Notes: generated by a model from the letters alone, not told the origin. A stretch of 64,000 nt of DNA from Cryobacterium breve (GCF_027594785.1 NZ_CP075584.1:1364001-1428000), one strand, 5' to 3'; shown: positions 9,260 to 18,316, numbered from the stretch's first letter. Numbers and translations are program-made.

Positions 9260-9772
9260 ATGCCACTAATCTGGGTCTATGGCCGACGCCCCCCGCTTCC
9301 CGATCCGTTGCCGCTGGAGTTCCAGCGCCCGCCGCGGTGGCCGACGCCGACCCTCGACTGGATCGCTGGCAACCAGGGCTGGGAGCCGCCCGCCGGCTGG
9401 ACTCCGGTGCCGGAATGCTCCCCCGCACCCCCGGGCTGGGTGTTCTGGACCCGCTCGGAAGAAGGCTGGGCGCGCTTCGCTGAGGAGAACCTCGCCCCGG
9501 CGAAACGGTCCCTCTGGATCGGCGTCGGAGTCCTCGTCGGCGGCCTGCTCCTGACCGTGCTCGGCCTCGCGGCCACCCACAATGCCCTCTTCCTCGTCTT
9601 CGTCGCGGCGATCGTCGCGGGTCCGATCCTGACGATCCGCGCGGGCTCGCGGCTCAAGGAGATCGACGACGGCCTGCTCGACCGGGTGCGCGCCCTCGCG
9701 CCCCAGTACAAGCACACCCTGCAGCGCCTGGCGTACAACAAGTACCTGCGCTCGTTCGGCCCGCTGTCATGA
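9260..9772 (+). CDS. Small membrane protein upstream of the J-domain gene
   Basis: About 170 residues: a Pro/Trp-rich cytoplasmic N-terminus (LEFQRPPRWPTPTLDWIAG, PPGWVFWTRSEEGWARF), two membrane helices (SLWIGVGVLVGGLLLTVLGLA and NALFLVFVAAIVAGPILTI) and a C-terminal amphipathic tail (DRVRALAPQYKHTLQRLAYN). The real start is uncertain. The ATG at 9260 is in frame. However, the ATG at 9279 (MADAP...) sits 6 bases after a TAATCT -10-like box, as for a leaderless gene, and would be in frame if the C6 run at about 9288-9293 has lost one base. The stop overlaps the J-domain start by 4 bases (ATGA), so they are coupled. Function unknown. Confidence 0.7.
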   Translation: MPLIWVYGRRPPLPDPLPLEFQRPPRWPTPTLDWIAGNQGWEPPAGWTPVPECSPAPPGWVFWTRSEEGWARFAEENLAPAKRSLWIGVGVLVGGLLLTVLGLAATHNALFLVFVAAIVAGPILTIRAGSRLKEIDDGLLDRVRALAPQYKHTLQRLAYNKYLRSFGPLS

Positions 9773-11232
9773 CCCCGGAGATCGCCGCCGAGCTCCTGAA
9801 CGTACCGGCGGGCGCGAGCCGCGTCGAGATCGACAAGCAGTTCCGCAAGCAGGCGCGGGCGCACCACCCCGACCTCCTCGCCGGGGCCTCCGCGGAGACC
9901 ATCACGGCCGCGACCAGTGAATTCGTGCGAATGTCCGCCGCGCGCGACGTGCTCTACGGCGAACTCGACCGGGTGGCCGCCAGGCGCACGGATGCCGCGA
10001 CCCCGCCGCGCGCATCCGCTGCGACCCGGCAGGCCGCGGCTCCGGGCCCCGCGAGCAGCGCGGCCCCGCCCACCGGCCCGGCCGGACCTTCCGGCCCTTC
10101 CGGCCCTTCCGGCCCAGCTAAGCCTCCGAGCGGCAGGGCCGGATCCACCGGATCGGCCACGCCGTCGCGGGCATCCACGACCACCGGCTCGTTTGCGACA
10201 TCCGGACCTACCGCACCCGGCGTTCCCGGCGTTCCCGGCGTTCCCGGAGCGAATCCTGCCCCGGCGGGAGACCCGCGCGGCGGCGAGGCCCGCGAGGTGC
10301 AGCAGCCGTACCAGCAGCAGCGCCCGGCCGAGAACCCGCAGGCCCAGTTCGGCCCGCGTGCCGGCTGGACCACCCGCGGACCGGACGACCCGTACATCCG
10401 CCGCGGGCCCGTGCCGCCGCCGCCCTCGCCGGTCCGGCGCACGCCGATGGATCCGCGCGACAGCAGGCTCCCGCGTCAGGCGCCGGGGACAGCGTCGAAC
10501 CCGCTCGATCCGGCGAGCTTCCAGTACCCGCCGGTGCAGCAGCATCCGCCGGCCCAGGACCCGCAGAACCCGGCCGCACGCCCGAACCCGCAGTACGGGG
10601 CGCCGCTGCCGGTGCCGATCGATCGACGCAGGGCTTTCGTCGATCGCCGTGACCCGGGCAGGGTCGGCCTGCCGTACCCGAACGACCGCCGCCGTCCGCC
10701 GGCGGACCGACGCGACCCCCGGAACGCCGATACCTTCCCGGACGACCGCCACAGCCCGCACCCCGACACGTTCTACCGGGCCAGCCCGCAGCACGATCCG
10801 GGCGCCCCTGGCGTCGGGACTCCCCCGGCTCGGCCGCGGCACAGCACCGGGTCGGCAGCGGAGGGCGACGTTCGCGCACCGGGCGAGCAGGCGCCGCAGC
10901 CGTCCGTCGCGCCGCAGCAGCCCGCGCAGCCGACAGCGCAGCCGCAGCAGCGTCCCCCCGCCCAGCCGCACCAGTCGCCTCGAACTCCGGCGCACGAGGA
11001 GCGCCGCAAACGACCGGCCTCCTTTGTCCCGCCGGGCTTCGTGCCCGCGGGCGGCACCCCGACCGGATCGATGCCCGCGGCCGCACCCGTCGGCGCCGCC
11101 GGACTCGCGGGCGCCGACCCCCAGGCGATCCCGATGTCGTTCGCCGATTTTGTGCTCGCCCGAGACGCGCAGTCCTGGATCCCCTATGTGGAGAACACGC
11201 TCCCGCCGACTCCCCCGCGCCGGGCCGGCTGA
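9769..11232 (+). CDS. J-domain protein with long Pro-rich disordered region
   Basis: A 487-residue protein starting with a J-domain (residues about 1-65): LNVPAGASRVEIDKQFRKQA, the diagnostic HPD in ARAHHPDLL, and a helix ending ARDVLYGELDRV. J-domains stimulate DnaK ATPase. The remaining ~400 residues are Pro/Gln/Arg/Gly-rich and probably unstructured, with collagen-like GPSGPSGPSGP and GVPGVPGVPG runs (about 100-165). There are no zinc-finger or C-terminal DnaJ domains, so it is not DnaJ itself. A short conserved-looking end (SFADFVLARDAQSWIPYVEN) is present. It is translated with the upstream membrane protein via an ATGA overlap, which suggests a membrane-associated co-chaperone (inference). 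Confidence 0.78.
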   Translation: MTPEIAAELLNVPAGASRVEIDKQFRKQARAHHPDLLAGASAETITAATSEFVRMSAARDVLYGELDRVAARRTDAATPPRASAATRQAAAPGPASSAAPPTGPAGPSGPSGPSGPAKPPSGRAGSTGSATPSRASTTTGSFATSGPTAPGVPGVPGVPGANPAPAGDPRGGEAREVQQPYQQQRPAENPQAQFGPRAGWTTRGPDDPYIRRGPVPPPPSPVRRTPMDPRDSRLPRQAPGTASNPLDPASFQYPPVQQHPPAQDPQNPAARPNPQYGAPLPVPIDRRRAFVDRRDPGRVGLPYPNDRRRPPADRRDPRNADTFPDDRHSPHPDTFYRASPQHDPGAPGVGTPPARPRHSTGSAAEGDVRAPGEQAPQPSVAPQQPAQPTAQPQQRPPAQPHQSPRTPAHEERRKRPASFVPPGFVPAGGTPTGSMPAAAPVGAAGLAGADPQAIPMSFADFVLARDAQSWIPYVENTLPPTPPRRAG

Positions 11233-11258
11233 CCCGGCCGGGCGCATCCACTCGCGGC

Positions 11259-11320
11259 GACTCGATCGCGGAGAAAACACCCTCGCGGCGCTTGCGAAGG
11301 TGTTTTCTCCGTAACTGAGC
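11259..11320. repeat. Palindromic element family B, copy 1
   Basis: CGGAGAAAACACC (11269-11281) and GGTGTTTTCTCCG (11299-11311) form a perfect 13-bp stem; the flank continues as TAACTGAGCG. Related copies are at 22723-22779 and 61275-61322. Here it lies between convergent genes. Confidence 0.75.
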
Positions 11321-11375
11321 GTGACGACGACACTCGGGCGACCCGAGGGTACCCGAGGCGATCGGGAGGGACTGG

Positions 11376-13353
11376 CTAGGCTTCCATGTCGTCGTGGGTG
11401 ACGACGCGGATCAGCTCGACGCTGCCGTCGGGCTTCTGCCAGAAGTGCATCCGGCGCGCGGCGGGCGTGTTCTGCTCGATCGACACGCGCATGCAACGGG
11501 CGCCGTCCCAGCGCAGCAGGTGCGGGTCGGCAGGCCCGGCACCCTGCCGCAGCGCGTGCAGGTGGCGGCCCTGCAGGGTCTTGACCCGTCCGGTGAGCAC
11601 GTCGACGGATGCCTTGAACGCCTTCGCGAGCTGGCCGTCGTCGAGCCCGCTCAGGGAATCCGCGAACCGGTCGGACAGGCCGTAGCTGTGCGGAAGCGGC
11701 CATTCCTCGCGGTCGGATTCCGGGACCCGGTCGACCCAGGCGAGGGCGATCTCGTGGCGGACCCAGCTGGTGGCGTCCTCCCAGAGGGCGCGGCGGGACT
11801 CGTACTCGCTGTTCGCGACGGGGGCGACGACGGTGCGGCGGGACTCGCGCAGCATCCGCTTCTGGGTGCGCTGCTCGTCGCGGAGTTCGGCGACGGTGTG
11901 GCGCAGAGTGCCGAGTTCGACGAGCGCGTCGCGGAGCCTGCAGCTGCGCGGAGCGGGCCTGCTCGCGCAGGCGGGCCAGGTCGGACTCCGTGCTTCCGGC
12001 CTCGACGAGTTGCGCCTCGAGCCGGGTGATCTTCGCCTTCGCCTCGGCGAGGGAGAGCTGGGTGGACTGCAGGGCAGACACCGACGTCGGCGCGCACGGC
12101 GCCGGAGTCGGGCCGACGCGGAACGGGATCGCGCCGGGCAAACCGGCGGTTGCGGGCGTGGGCCGGCGCACGGCGTGCACGCGGCCGGGCCCGGGGAACG
12201 GCCGCGGCACGATCGGCCGGGGAGCGGCGAGGTCGGCGGGCGAGGGCCGCACGGCGTTAGCACCGGCGAGAGCGTCCGGACCGACCTCGCCGTGCAGGTC
12301 GTCCTGGGAGAGGGCGGCGCCGGCCGCGCGAACGAACCCGGCAAGGCCCTTCGCGGACATGGCCGGGTCGAAGACGAGGTCGTCGCCGCTTCCCGTGTCG
12401 TCGTCCTCGACGAGTGGGAGCAGCGGTCGGTTCTCGCGCAGCCAGGGCGGCCCGTTGAGCACGGCGGCGAGCGGCGGCAACACCGGCTCGTCGTCGTCGA
12501 CGTCACTGAGCACGAGGTGCAGGGCGCCACTCGGCAGGTGCATGACCCGCGCCGCGACGACGTCGCCCTCGGACAGCAGGGTGTCGACGAGGTCGCGCGG
12601 GTTGGCCGAGATGTCGGCACGTGTGATCGTGAACGAGAGGTGCGGGTGCAGGGCGAGCACGGCCTTCTGCGAGCTGACCTTCTGTACCAGGGCGAGGGTG
12701 ACGCTCCCGTGCGGGTAACGACGGGCGATCACCTCGGTGGTCGGCGGTTTGAGCTCGACGTTCAGCCGGTGGGTCGGGGCGTCGAGGGCGCCCTGGATGC
12801 GCTGACCCGGGGAGAGGGTCCAGTCCAGGGGCACCGGCGGGTAGGTGAGTTCCTGCCAGATGGTCGCCATGCCGCCGCCGTCGAGCTCGACGAGAGCGCG
12901 GGAACCGTGCAGCATGAACCCCTTGACGGTGCCGGTGACGGTGATGACGGATGCCGGGGCGAGCGCGAAGAGACCGGCGTGGTGGGCGTGTGCGAGGGCA
13001 TCCGTGACGAGTTGGTCTGTCGCGTGCTGGGGGTCGCCGTGCGTGAAGCGCAGGCGGGACCTCGCGAGGTCGGCGAAGGGGTTCGGCCCGGTCGGGTATG
13101 ACCGTCCGGCGCTGCCATAGACCTGGAATTGGGCGGGGAGCAGGTCGCCGAGCTGCCGGGTGAGTTCACCGGTCTGCACGAGGAAAACGCGCGCGACGTC
13201 GCCGATCTGGGTGGCGAGCTGGTCGATGCCGATCTCGGGGACGGCCGTTCCGAACGGCGAGGAGACGACGACCCAGGGTCGATCACGGGCGGGGTCGTGA
13301 AGGCCGATCGCAAGCTGCTGCACCGCGGAGCTACTCTCAACGCGGGTATACAC
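11376..13353 (-). CDS. Large protein of unknown family, possible S1-like/OB part (frame broken once)
   Basis: About 658 residues after correction; I do not recognise the family. The N-terminal third is globular (WVVVSSPFGTAVPEIGIDQL). Next are two segments that resemble OB/S1 folds: VITVTGTVKGFMLHGSRALV (~135-155) and SEGDVVAARVMHLPSGALHL (~240-260). A Pro-rich linker follows, then a coiled coil (LSLAEAKAKITRLEAQLVEA, then LRDALVELGTLRHTVAEL). The C-terminal domain contains WEDATSWVRHEIALAWV and ends MHFWQKPDGSVELIRVVTHD. The frame breaks at 11934-11939 (GAGCCT on +). Removing one base gives QARSAQLQLRDALVEL, and the total length then becomes an exact multiple of three. A role in RNA or nucleotide binding is only a guess from the OB-like parts. 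Confidence 0.7.
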
Positions 13354-13576
13354 GGCTTACTCCTCCCCGGGCCCGTGGATAGGCCGTGGGAACAAGGCTA
13401 CGCCAGTATTCTAGACGGATTGCTCCATTCGTTAAGTTATGGGGTGTATATGAAGCATTGTGTGCGGGTTGCCTACCTGTGACACGCGGTGTGACGCAGG
13501 ATGCACCGCGAACTGGGGGCGGCGCGGGCGGCGAGCCGGTCTCCGATGCAGGGTGCGGACCCGCGGAGGTGCCGAG
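13354..13576. promoter_or_regulatory. Intergenic region, promoter of the unknown large gene
   Basis: This 223-base gap contains a relatively AT-rich stretch (around 13410-13465: TATTCTAGA, GTTAAGTTATGG, GTATATGAAG), likely the promoter of the leftward gene starting at 13353. No other feature was seen. Confidence 0.35.
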
Positions 13577-14440
13577 TCAGCGACCGACGCCAGAAAAAGC
13601 GCTGACCAGGACGATGCCGAGGTTCGACACCAGGTAGATGGAGAGTCCGAGCCCGACGACGACCTCGAGGGGGGCGAGCACGAGACGCTGCAGCCGTGCC
13701 GAGCGCATCTGGTTGTCGAGCACGGTGAAACGCTCCATCAGGCCGTCGCCCGTGCCGACCGGTACGGTTTCCGCCCAGCTCGCGGGGTCGTCGAGCAGGG
13801 CGATCACCTGGAACCGTTCGAGCGGTGCGAGCACGCGCGGGAGGGCCGTGAGCCACGATACGAGGTCGGCGGCGTCGAGCACGGTGACCGCGTTCTCCGG
13901 GCCGCCGCGGGCGACGCCCTTCGGCCCGACGAAGGCGAGCACGGGGTGGATCGGGACGGCGAAGTCGAGGTAGGCCCGCAGGAGCGTGTCAATCCGTTCG
14001 CCCTCGAAGGCGGCGTGTTCGAGGTAGGGCACAGCCCGGTCCCCGACGGTGACGTCGTCGCCGACGACCCGCACCGGCAAGCCGCGGTGTTGCTTGGTAT
14101 TGATGGTGACGACGCCGCCGGGACCGACGACGACGTGGTCGATGTCCCAGCCGTTCACTCCGACGGGAAGCCCGTGGAAGACGGCCCACTCCGGCGGCAA
14201 CTGGGCGAGCAGTGCGCCGACGGCGAGTTCGCCCTGCGCGCCGCGGTACCAGCCGAGGGCATTGCCGCCGAGCGGGGACCTGCCGAGGAAGCGGGCGAGA
14301 CGGGTGCGATGCGGGTGCGCGCCCTGCTGGCGGAGCAGTTTGTCGATGATGGCCTGAGCGGCGAACCGGCGGCGCATGCCCTCGTTCTCAACGCGACCGT
14401 CGTCAATGCTGCCCGGATCGATTGTGCTTTTGTCGACCAT
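13577..14440 (-). CDS. NERD (nuclease-related) domain membrane protein
   Basis: A 287-residue protein with a NERD domain in the middle (about residues 65-175): GAQGELAVGALLAQLPPEWA, GWDIDHVVVGPGGVVTINTK. The pattern E...D.D...(hydrophobic)...K/NTK matches the restriction-endonuclease-like core of this domain. A C-terminal hydrophobic helix (LVLAPLEVVVGLGLSIYLVS, about 250-270) suggests membrane attachment. NERD proteins are predicted nucleases or DNA-processing factors, but most are uncharacterised. The ATG at 14440 is the only good start. A lone gene, running in the same direction as the next. Confidence 0.8.
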   Translation of the reverse strand: MVDKSTIDPGSIDDGRVENEGMRRRFAAQAIIDKLLRQQGAHPHRTRLARFLGRSPLGGNALGWYRGAQGELAVGALLAQLPPEWAVFHGLPVGVNGWDIDHVVVGPGGVVTINTKQHRGLPVRVVGDDVTVGDRAVPYLEHAAFEGERIDTLLRAYLDFAVPIHPVLAFVGPKGVARGGPENAVTVLDAADLVSWLTALPRVLAPLERFQVIALLDDPASWAETVPVGTGDGLMERFTVLDNQMRSARLQRLVLAPLEVVVGLGLSIYLVSNLGIVLVSAFSGVGR

Positions 14441-14533
14441 ATGATTGCTCCCCCGGACTGATACTAGCGAGCCGCGGCATCCGCTGCCCCACCCCGTTTG
14501 TGCAGCTGACCCCCGCTCTAGGGTGAGCCCGCT

Positions 14534-15376
14534 CTAGTCGTGCTTCTGGACGAAGTCGATGGCGAGGTCGGCGACCTCCTCCCAGCCGTGGTCGATCGTG
14601 AGCGAATGGCCGCGATTCGGCACCTCGACGATCTCGGTCAGCCCCGGGTTCTTTTTCTGCTGCTTGTAGATCGCGTTCGAGATCGCAAGCGGCACGGTGT
14701 TGTCGTTGTCCCCCGCGATGATGAGCAGCGGTCCGCGCTCGGGGTTCTTCGTGTCGACCCGCGCCTCGGTGAACGGGTTGAGGTTGGCGGTCGCAGCCTG
14801 GAACAGCGGCACGCCCGATGCGGCGACATGGTACGTGTCGTAGAGCGCTCGGGCCTCGTCGGTGTCGAGGGCGTTGGCCCAGCCGTAGCTGAACTGCTCG
14901 AAGGTGAGCGAGACGGCCCGGCCGGCGTTGGCCGGGTTGAGCAACACCGGCGACGCCGACTTGAGGGCGGATGCCGGCAGCGGCAACACGCCCCGGAACG
15001 GTGCGGAGTCGATTGCCACGGTTGCCGCGGAGACACCCTCACCGGCCAGGCGCTGGGCGATCAGCCCGCCGAAGGAGTGCCCGACGATCGCGGGTGTGAT
15101 CTCGAGGTCGTTGATGGCGTCGAGGTAGTGGTCGGTGACCTGGGCGATCATCTTGTGGGCGAAGACCTCGGGGTCGCGCTTGGCTTCCTCGATGCTCTCG
15201 GGGTCGTCGGGCCAGCCGGGGGCGATCGTCGTGTAGCCGGCTGCCTCGAAGCGGCCGCGCCAGCGGTCCCAGCTGCTCGAGAGCAGCCACAGGCCGTGCA
15301 CGAACACGACTGGACGCAGGCCCGACTCGTTCGCTCGGTCGACCTCGGCTCGTTCCGGTGCGGTCAGTGCGTCCAT
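14534..15376 (-). CDS. Alpha/beta hydrolase
   Basis: A 280-residue cytoplasmic alpha/beta-hydrolase. It has the oxyanion-hole strand PVVFVHGLW (about 22-30), nucleophile elbow GHSFGG (Ser about 119), acid region IIAGDNDNTVP (Asp about 225) and catalytic His in PNRGHSLTID (about 254). An esterase or non-haem haloperoxidase-like lipase is likely, but the substrate cannot be told. The N-terminus (MDALTAPERAEVDRANESGL) is hydrophilic, with no signal peptide. Confidence 0.85.
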   Translation of the reverse strand: MDALTAPERAEVDRANESGLRPVVFVHGLWLLSSSWDRWRGRFEAAGYTTIAPGWPDDPESIEEAKRDPEVFAHKMIAQVTDHYLDAINDLEITPAIVGHSFGGLIAQRLAGEGVSAATVAIDSAPFRGVLPLPASALKSASPVLLNPANAGRAVSLTFEQFSYGWANALDTDEARALYDTYHVAASGVPLFQAATANLNPFTEARVDTKNPERGPLLIIAGDNDNTVPLAISNAIYKQQKKNPGLTEIVEVPNRGHSLTIDHGWEEVADLAIDFVQKHD

Positions 15377-15526
15377 GTCAACTCCGTTTCGGGTTCTGGC
15401 GAGTTCACGCGGCGGATGCCGGGTGATCTGGGCACGATAACCGCACCCGTCGCGGTCGTCTAGGCCGCAGGCATCCGCGGGCGCGTCGTGCAGCGGATGC
15501 GCCGGCTCGGCGATCAGAGACGGTCG

Positions 15527-15690
15527 TCTCGGCGGTCAGCTTGGCGGTCAGCTTGGCGGCAACCGGCGACGATGGCCGCCGTCCTCCGGTCGCGGGCGGC
15601 AGTCAGCGACGGCGTTCGGCGACGGCGGTCAGCTCGGCGGGCGGGAGTCAGCGACGGCGGTCAGCGACGGCAGTCAGCTCGGCGGGCGGC
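15527..15690. repeat. Degenerate short tandem repeats
   Basis: Intergenic DNA built from repeats of GGCGGTCAGC(T)TGGCGG and CAGCGACGGCGGTCAGCTCGG-like units. The right end overlaps the stop of the next leftward gene. No coding support was seen in this stretch. Confidence 0.55.
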
Positions 15691-16191
15691 GGCGGGCGAT
15701 CACGGCGCGGAGCACCAGGACGACGACGGCCAGCGGGGCGAAAACGATCAGGAGTCGTTGGGAGAACCCGCCGAGGCTCGCGGACATGCCGGACTCGGGC
15801 GGCACGCCGCTCAGGCCGAATCGCAGCAGCAACACGCCGATGGCTCCGAGCGCCACCGCGAAAAATGTGGTGAGCAAGAGCGTCCGCAGGTCGGGCTCCC
15901 GCGCGGCCGCGACGCCGGGCCACCCAGAGCCTGAAGGACCTCGAAAACCACGAAGGACCCCGCAAACGGCAGGACGACGCTCAGCAGCACGACCGCGAAA
16001 TACGCCGCGAAGACGAAGAGCGGTTGGGCGGGCAGGGCGTACGGCGGGTCGGCGGCGGGCGCGGTCAGTGCGTGCGCGGCCAAAGCGTGGGCGGCCAACG
16101 CGTGGGCGGTCATCGCGGGCGCGGCCAACGCGGGCGCCGTCAGCGCCAGCGTGATGAGTGCGTGCGAGATCCGTACGGTTGTCCAGCTCAC
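15674..16191 (-). CDS. Membrane protein with Ala/His-rich N-terminus (frame broken)
   Basis: A hypothetical protein of about 172 residues. A GTG start (16191) opens VSWTTVRISHALITLALTAP, followed by an AHALAAHALAAHALTAP repeat that reflects a DNA-level repeat at about 16060-16140. Two or more membrane helices follow: PLFVFAAYFAVVLLSVVLPF, and after the break LRTLLLTTFFAVALGAIGVL and LIVFAPLAVVVLVLRAVI. The frame is broken at 15927-15932 (GAGCCT). Removing one base gives EVLQLWVARRRGR, but a second indel near 15895-15910 in GCGCGGG is needed to reach REPDLRTLLL. No family recognised. Confidence 0.5.
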
Positions 16192-16322
16192 GTGACTCCC
16201 CGGGCCGGTCTCGGGCGGCTCGGCGCTCCCAACGTAGCAAGCGGGACGCAATTCAGCGTCCCCCCAGATCGGGACGCTCGCGAACCATGAGTCCTTCCTC
16301 GAAGGGAGCGCCGAGCGTAGCC

Positions 16323-16407
16323 CCGTGAGGTGTCGCAAATCGACCTTCGTGGGGCGCTGGAACCTCGATGTGCGACACCTCACGACCTCGATGTGCGACA
16401 CCTCACG
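16323..16407. repeat. Palindromic element family A, copy 2 (with extra half unit)
   Basis: CCGTGAGGTGTCGCAAATCGA pairs with TCGATGTGCGACACCTCACG; the right arm is present twice in tandem (ending at 16386 and 16407). It matches family A at 1757-1819. Here it lies in a divergent intergenic gap, just upstream of acylphosphatase, so it cannot be a simple convergent terminator. Confidence 0.75.
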
Positions 16408-16451
16408 AAAGGGACGGTGCCGGGAACGGCCGATCGGAGCACACTGGGGGG

Positions 16452-16718
16452 ATGGTTCGCAAACAGGCGGTGGTGCGCGGGATCGTGCAGGCGGTGGGGT
16501 TCCGGTACTACGCGCAGGTCGAGGCGCGGCGCCTCGGGCTGGCGGGATTCGTGCGCAACCACAGGGATGGCTCGGTCGAGGTGCAGGTGGAGGGGCCGGC
16601 GGCATCCGTCGACCGGATGCTCGACTGGCTGCGACGCGGGCCGCCCTCTGCGCAGGTCGACACCGTACACGTGGAGGACCTGCCGGATCGCGGCGACGAC
16701 GGCTTTCGGATCGAGTGA
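16452..16718 (+). CDS. acyP: Acylphosphatase
   Basis: An 88-residue enzyme hydrolysing acyl phosphates. The signature GIVQAVGFRYYAQVEARRLG (about 9-28) has the phosphate-binding loop and catalytic Arg (about residue 18). GFVRNHRDGSVEVQVEG (about 32-48) holds the catalytic Asn (about 36). The length is typical of the family. The start ATG at 16452 follows GGGGGG. A membrane protein gene follows 26 bases downstream in the same direction. Confidence 0.92.
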   Translation: MVRKQAVVRGIVQAVGFRYYAQVEARRLGLAGFVRNHRDGSVEVQVEGPAASVDRMLDWLRRGPPSAQVDTVHVEDLPDRGDDGFRIE

Positions 16719-16744
16719 CCTGACCGCTGGCGTAGCGTGGAAGC

Positions 16745-17542
16745 ATGTGCGCGCGTGCAGATCGTCCCGCCCGCACCGACGACCCGACCGGGTCGCTCGC
16801 CGCGGTTCTCCCGGCGCGCCCGGACAAAGCGCGGCTCTCCCTGAGGCGCTCCGCGCGGCGCAACGCGGATCTCTCGCCGGGTCGCTCCCCGCGGCGGCAG
16901 ATCGTCGGGATTCTGCGGCTCGTGCTGGCCGGCGCCGAGGTGCTCGCGCTGCTGGGGTACTTCGGCTACATCCTCGGGTTCAAGAGCTTCATTGTCTACA
17001 ATTACTTCAGCTATTTCACCGTGCAGAGTGCCATCGCCGCGGTGGGCGTCTTCATCGCCGCGGGGATCGTCGCCCTGCGCCGGGAGGTCGACCCGCCCTG
17101 GCTCGACTGGATCCGGCTGCTCGTCACGACCTACATGATCGTCTCGGGCATCGTGTTCCTCGCCATCGTGATCCAGTCCTCGTCGCGGGCCTACACGATG
17201 GAGGTGCCGTGGTCGACGCAGCTGCTGCACTTCTGGATCCCCGGGATCGCGCTCGTCGACTGGCTCACCGATACCGGCAAGGCCCGGCTCCCGTGGACGA
17301 CGCTCGCCTGGGTCATGCTGGTCCCGAGCGTCTGGGGCGCGTTCACCCTGATCCGGGGCGCCCTCGTGCGCTGGTATCCCTACTTCTTCCTCGACCCGAA
17401 GCAGGTCAGCGGCCCCCTCGAAACCGTGCTGTACTGCATCGTCGCCGTCGCGCTCTTCACCGGGATCGCAGCACTGCTGACGTGGTCGTCCCGCGGCTGG
17501 CGGGGCCTCACGCCCCCACTCCCGCCCCTCCCCACGGCATAA
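16745..17542 (+). CDS. Pr6Pr-type integral membrane protein
   Basis: A 265-residue membrane protein with a basic ~50-residue N-terminus and about six transmembrane segments: LRLVLAGAEVLALLGYFGYI, TVQSAIAAVGVFIAAGIVAL, LLVTTYMIVSGIVFLAIVI, LLHFWIPGIALVDWL, LPWTTLAWVMLVPSVWGAF and VLYCIVAVALFTGIAALL. FSYFTVQSAI, LHFWIP..ALVDW and WYPYFFLDP are typical of the actinobacterial Pr6Pr family of unknown function. A TAGCGT box 6 bases before the ATG suggests a leaderless start. The stop codon (GCATAA) lies inside palindrome E1. Confidence 0.78.
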   Translation: MCARADRPARTDDPTGSLAAVLPARPDKARLSLRRSARRNADLSPGRSPRRQIVGILRLVLAGAEVLALLGYFGYILGFKSFIVYNYFSYFTVQSAIAAVGVFIAAGIVALRREVDPPWLDWIRLLVTTYMIVSGIVFLAIVIQSSSRAYTMEVPWSTQLLHFWIPGIALVDWLTDTGKARLPWTTLAWVMLVPSVWGAFTLIRGALVRWYPYFFLDPKQVSGPLETVLYCIVAVALFTGIAALLTWSSRGWRGLTPPLPPLPTA

Positions 17543-17628
17543 CTCCTGCAAATTTCTGGCGGGCCGGAAAGTCGCCCGTGTCTCCGGGGGTGCCGAGGTC
17601 GGCGGCCGGAATGTGCAGGAGTGATGCC
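17536..17628. repeat. Palindromic element family E, copy 1
   Basis: GGCATAACTCCTGCAAATT is paired with GGAATGTGCAGGAGTGATGCC over about 93 bases. A second copy is at 29606-29703. It lies between convergent genes and contains the stop codon (TAA) of the upstream gene. Confidence 0.78.
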
Positions 17629-17665
17629 GGGTGCGGGACGAGCGCGGTCACGCGTGCGGGGCGGG

Positions 17666-17929
17666 TTAGAGCGGGATGAAGGTGTATTCGACGGTGAGGT
17701 GTTCGCTGCGGCAGGCGCCGCAGTAGAGCACACCGGAGTGCTGCATCGCGATCACCCGCGGAGAGCACTGCACGACCTTCGGGCCGCAGCACGGCGAGAT
17801 GACCATGTATGCACCCGGCGCGGTCGGCTGGTGACCACTCAGGCCGCGGCCATGGTGGGAACCCTCGCAGGCAAGGTCGGAATCGAAGTCGAGCAGGCTG
17901 TCCAGCTCTTGGTCCAGCAGTGTTTCCAT
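17666..17929 (-). CDS. Small zinc-ribbon protein
   Basis: An 87-residue hypothetical protein. It has two cysteine pairs, ISPCCGPKVVQC (about 45-56) and YCGACRSEHL (about 69-78), suggesting a small zinc ribbon. The N-terminus is acidic (METLLDQELDSLLDFDSD). The ATG at 17929 is the only reasonable start. Function unknown. Confidence 0.6.
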   Translation of the reverse strand: METLLDQELDSLLDFDSDLACEGSHHGRGLSGHQPTAPGAYMVISPCCGPKVVQCSPRVIAMQHSGVLYCGACRSEHLTVEYTFIPL

Positions 17930-18316
17930 GAGGCACGATCAATCACGCGGTCAAACAGGGGACGAGAAGTCGCGACTGTGGCCGGGGCACCCGAGCGGCG
18001 ACCGCACTGGAGTGGCCGACGGCACGAAATGTGTACATTGTTGGGCATAACCACCGCTGTACGCAACCCGCCCGAGAGGCGGCCATCGGCAACGTCTACC
18101 CGGGAACGACTAAACCTTGGGGGAGCTGCACAACGGCGGACCGCACCTGCATGAAATCCCGGCACGCCCCGGAGATTTTCAGCGACTAGACATTGGGCAA
18201 AGTCTACACCGTTTGATGAGAAATACTCGGGATTGACTTTATGGGTTTGTTCCGGGCCCGAAGCGGGGTTCCTGAGGCGTCGGTTCGTGGCCGCAGCGCG
18301 AGCTACGCGGGCGGTG
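17930..18316. other. Non-coding gap
   Basis: About 390 bases with no supported gene. It includes slightly AT-rich DNA near 18030-18060 (TGTACATTGTTGGG) and 18190-18240 (TTGGGCAAAGTCTACACCGT) that may hold the promoter of the leftward zinc-ribbon gene. No repeat or RNA gene was recognised. Confidence 0.4.

Noticed and set aside
9277..13353. A 1358-codon leftward frame spanning several genes
   Set aside because: Only its first ~470 codons (from 13353 to about 11940) are real; after the AGGCTC break it runs antisense through the J-domain gene as low-complexity shadow.
17839..18165. Leftward 108-codon frame
   Set aside because: Overlaps the zinc-ribbon gene in another frame and has no motif or start signal.
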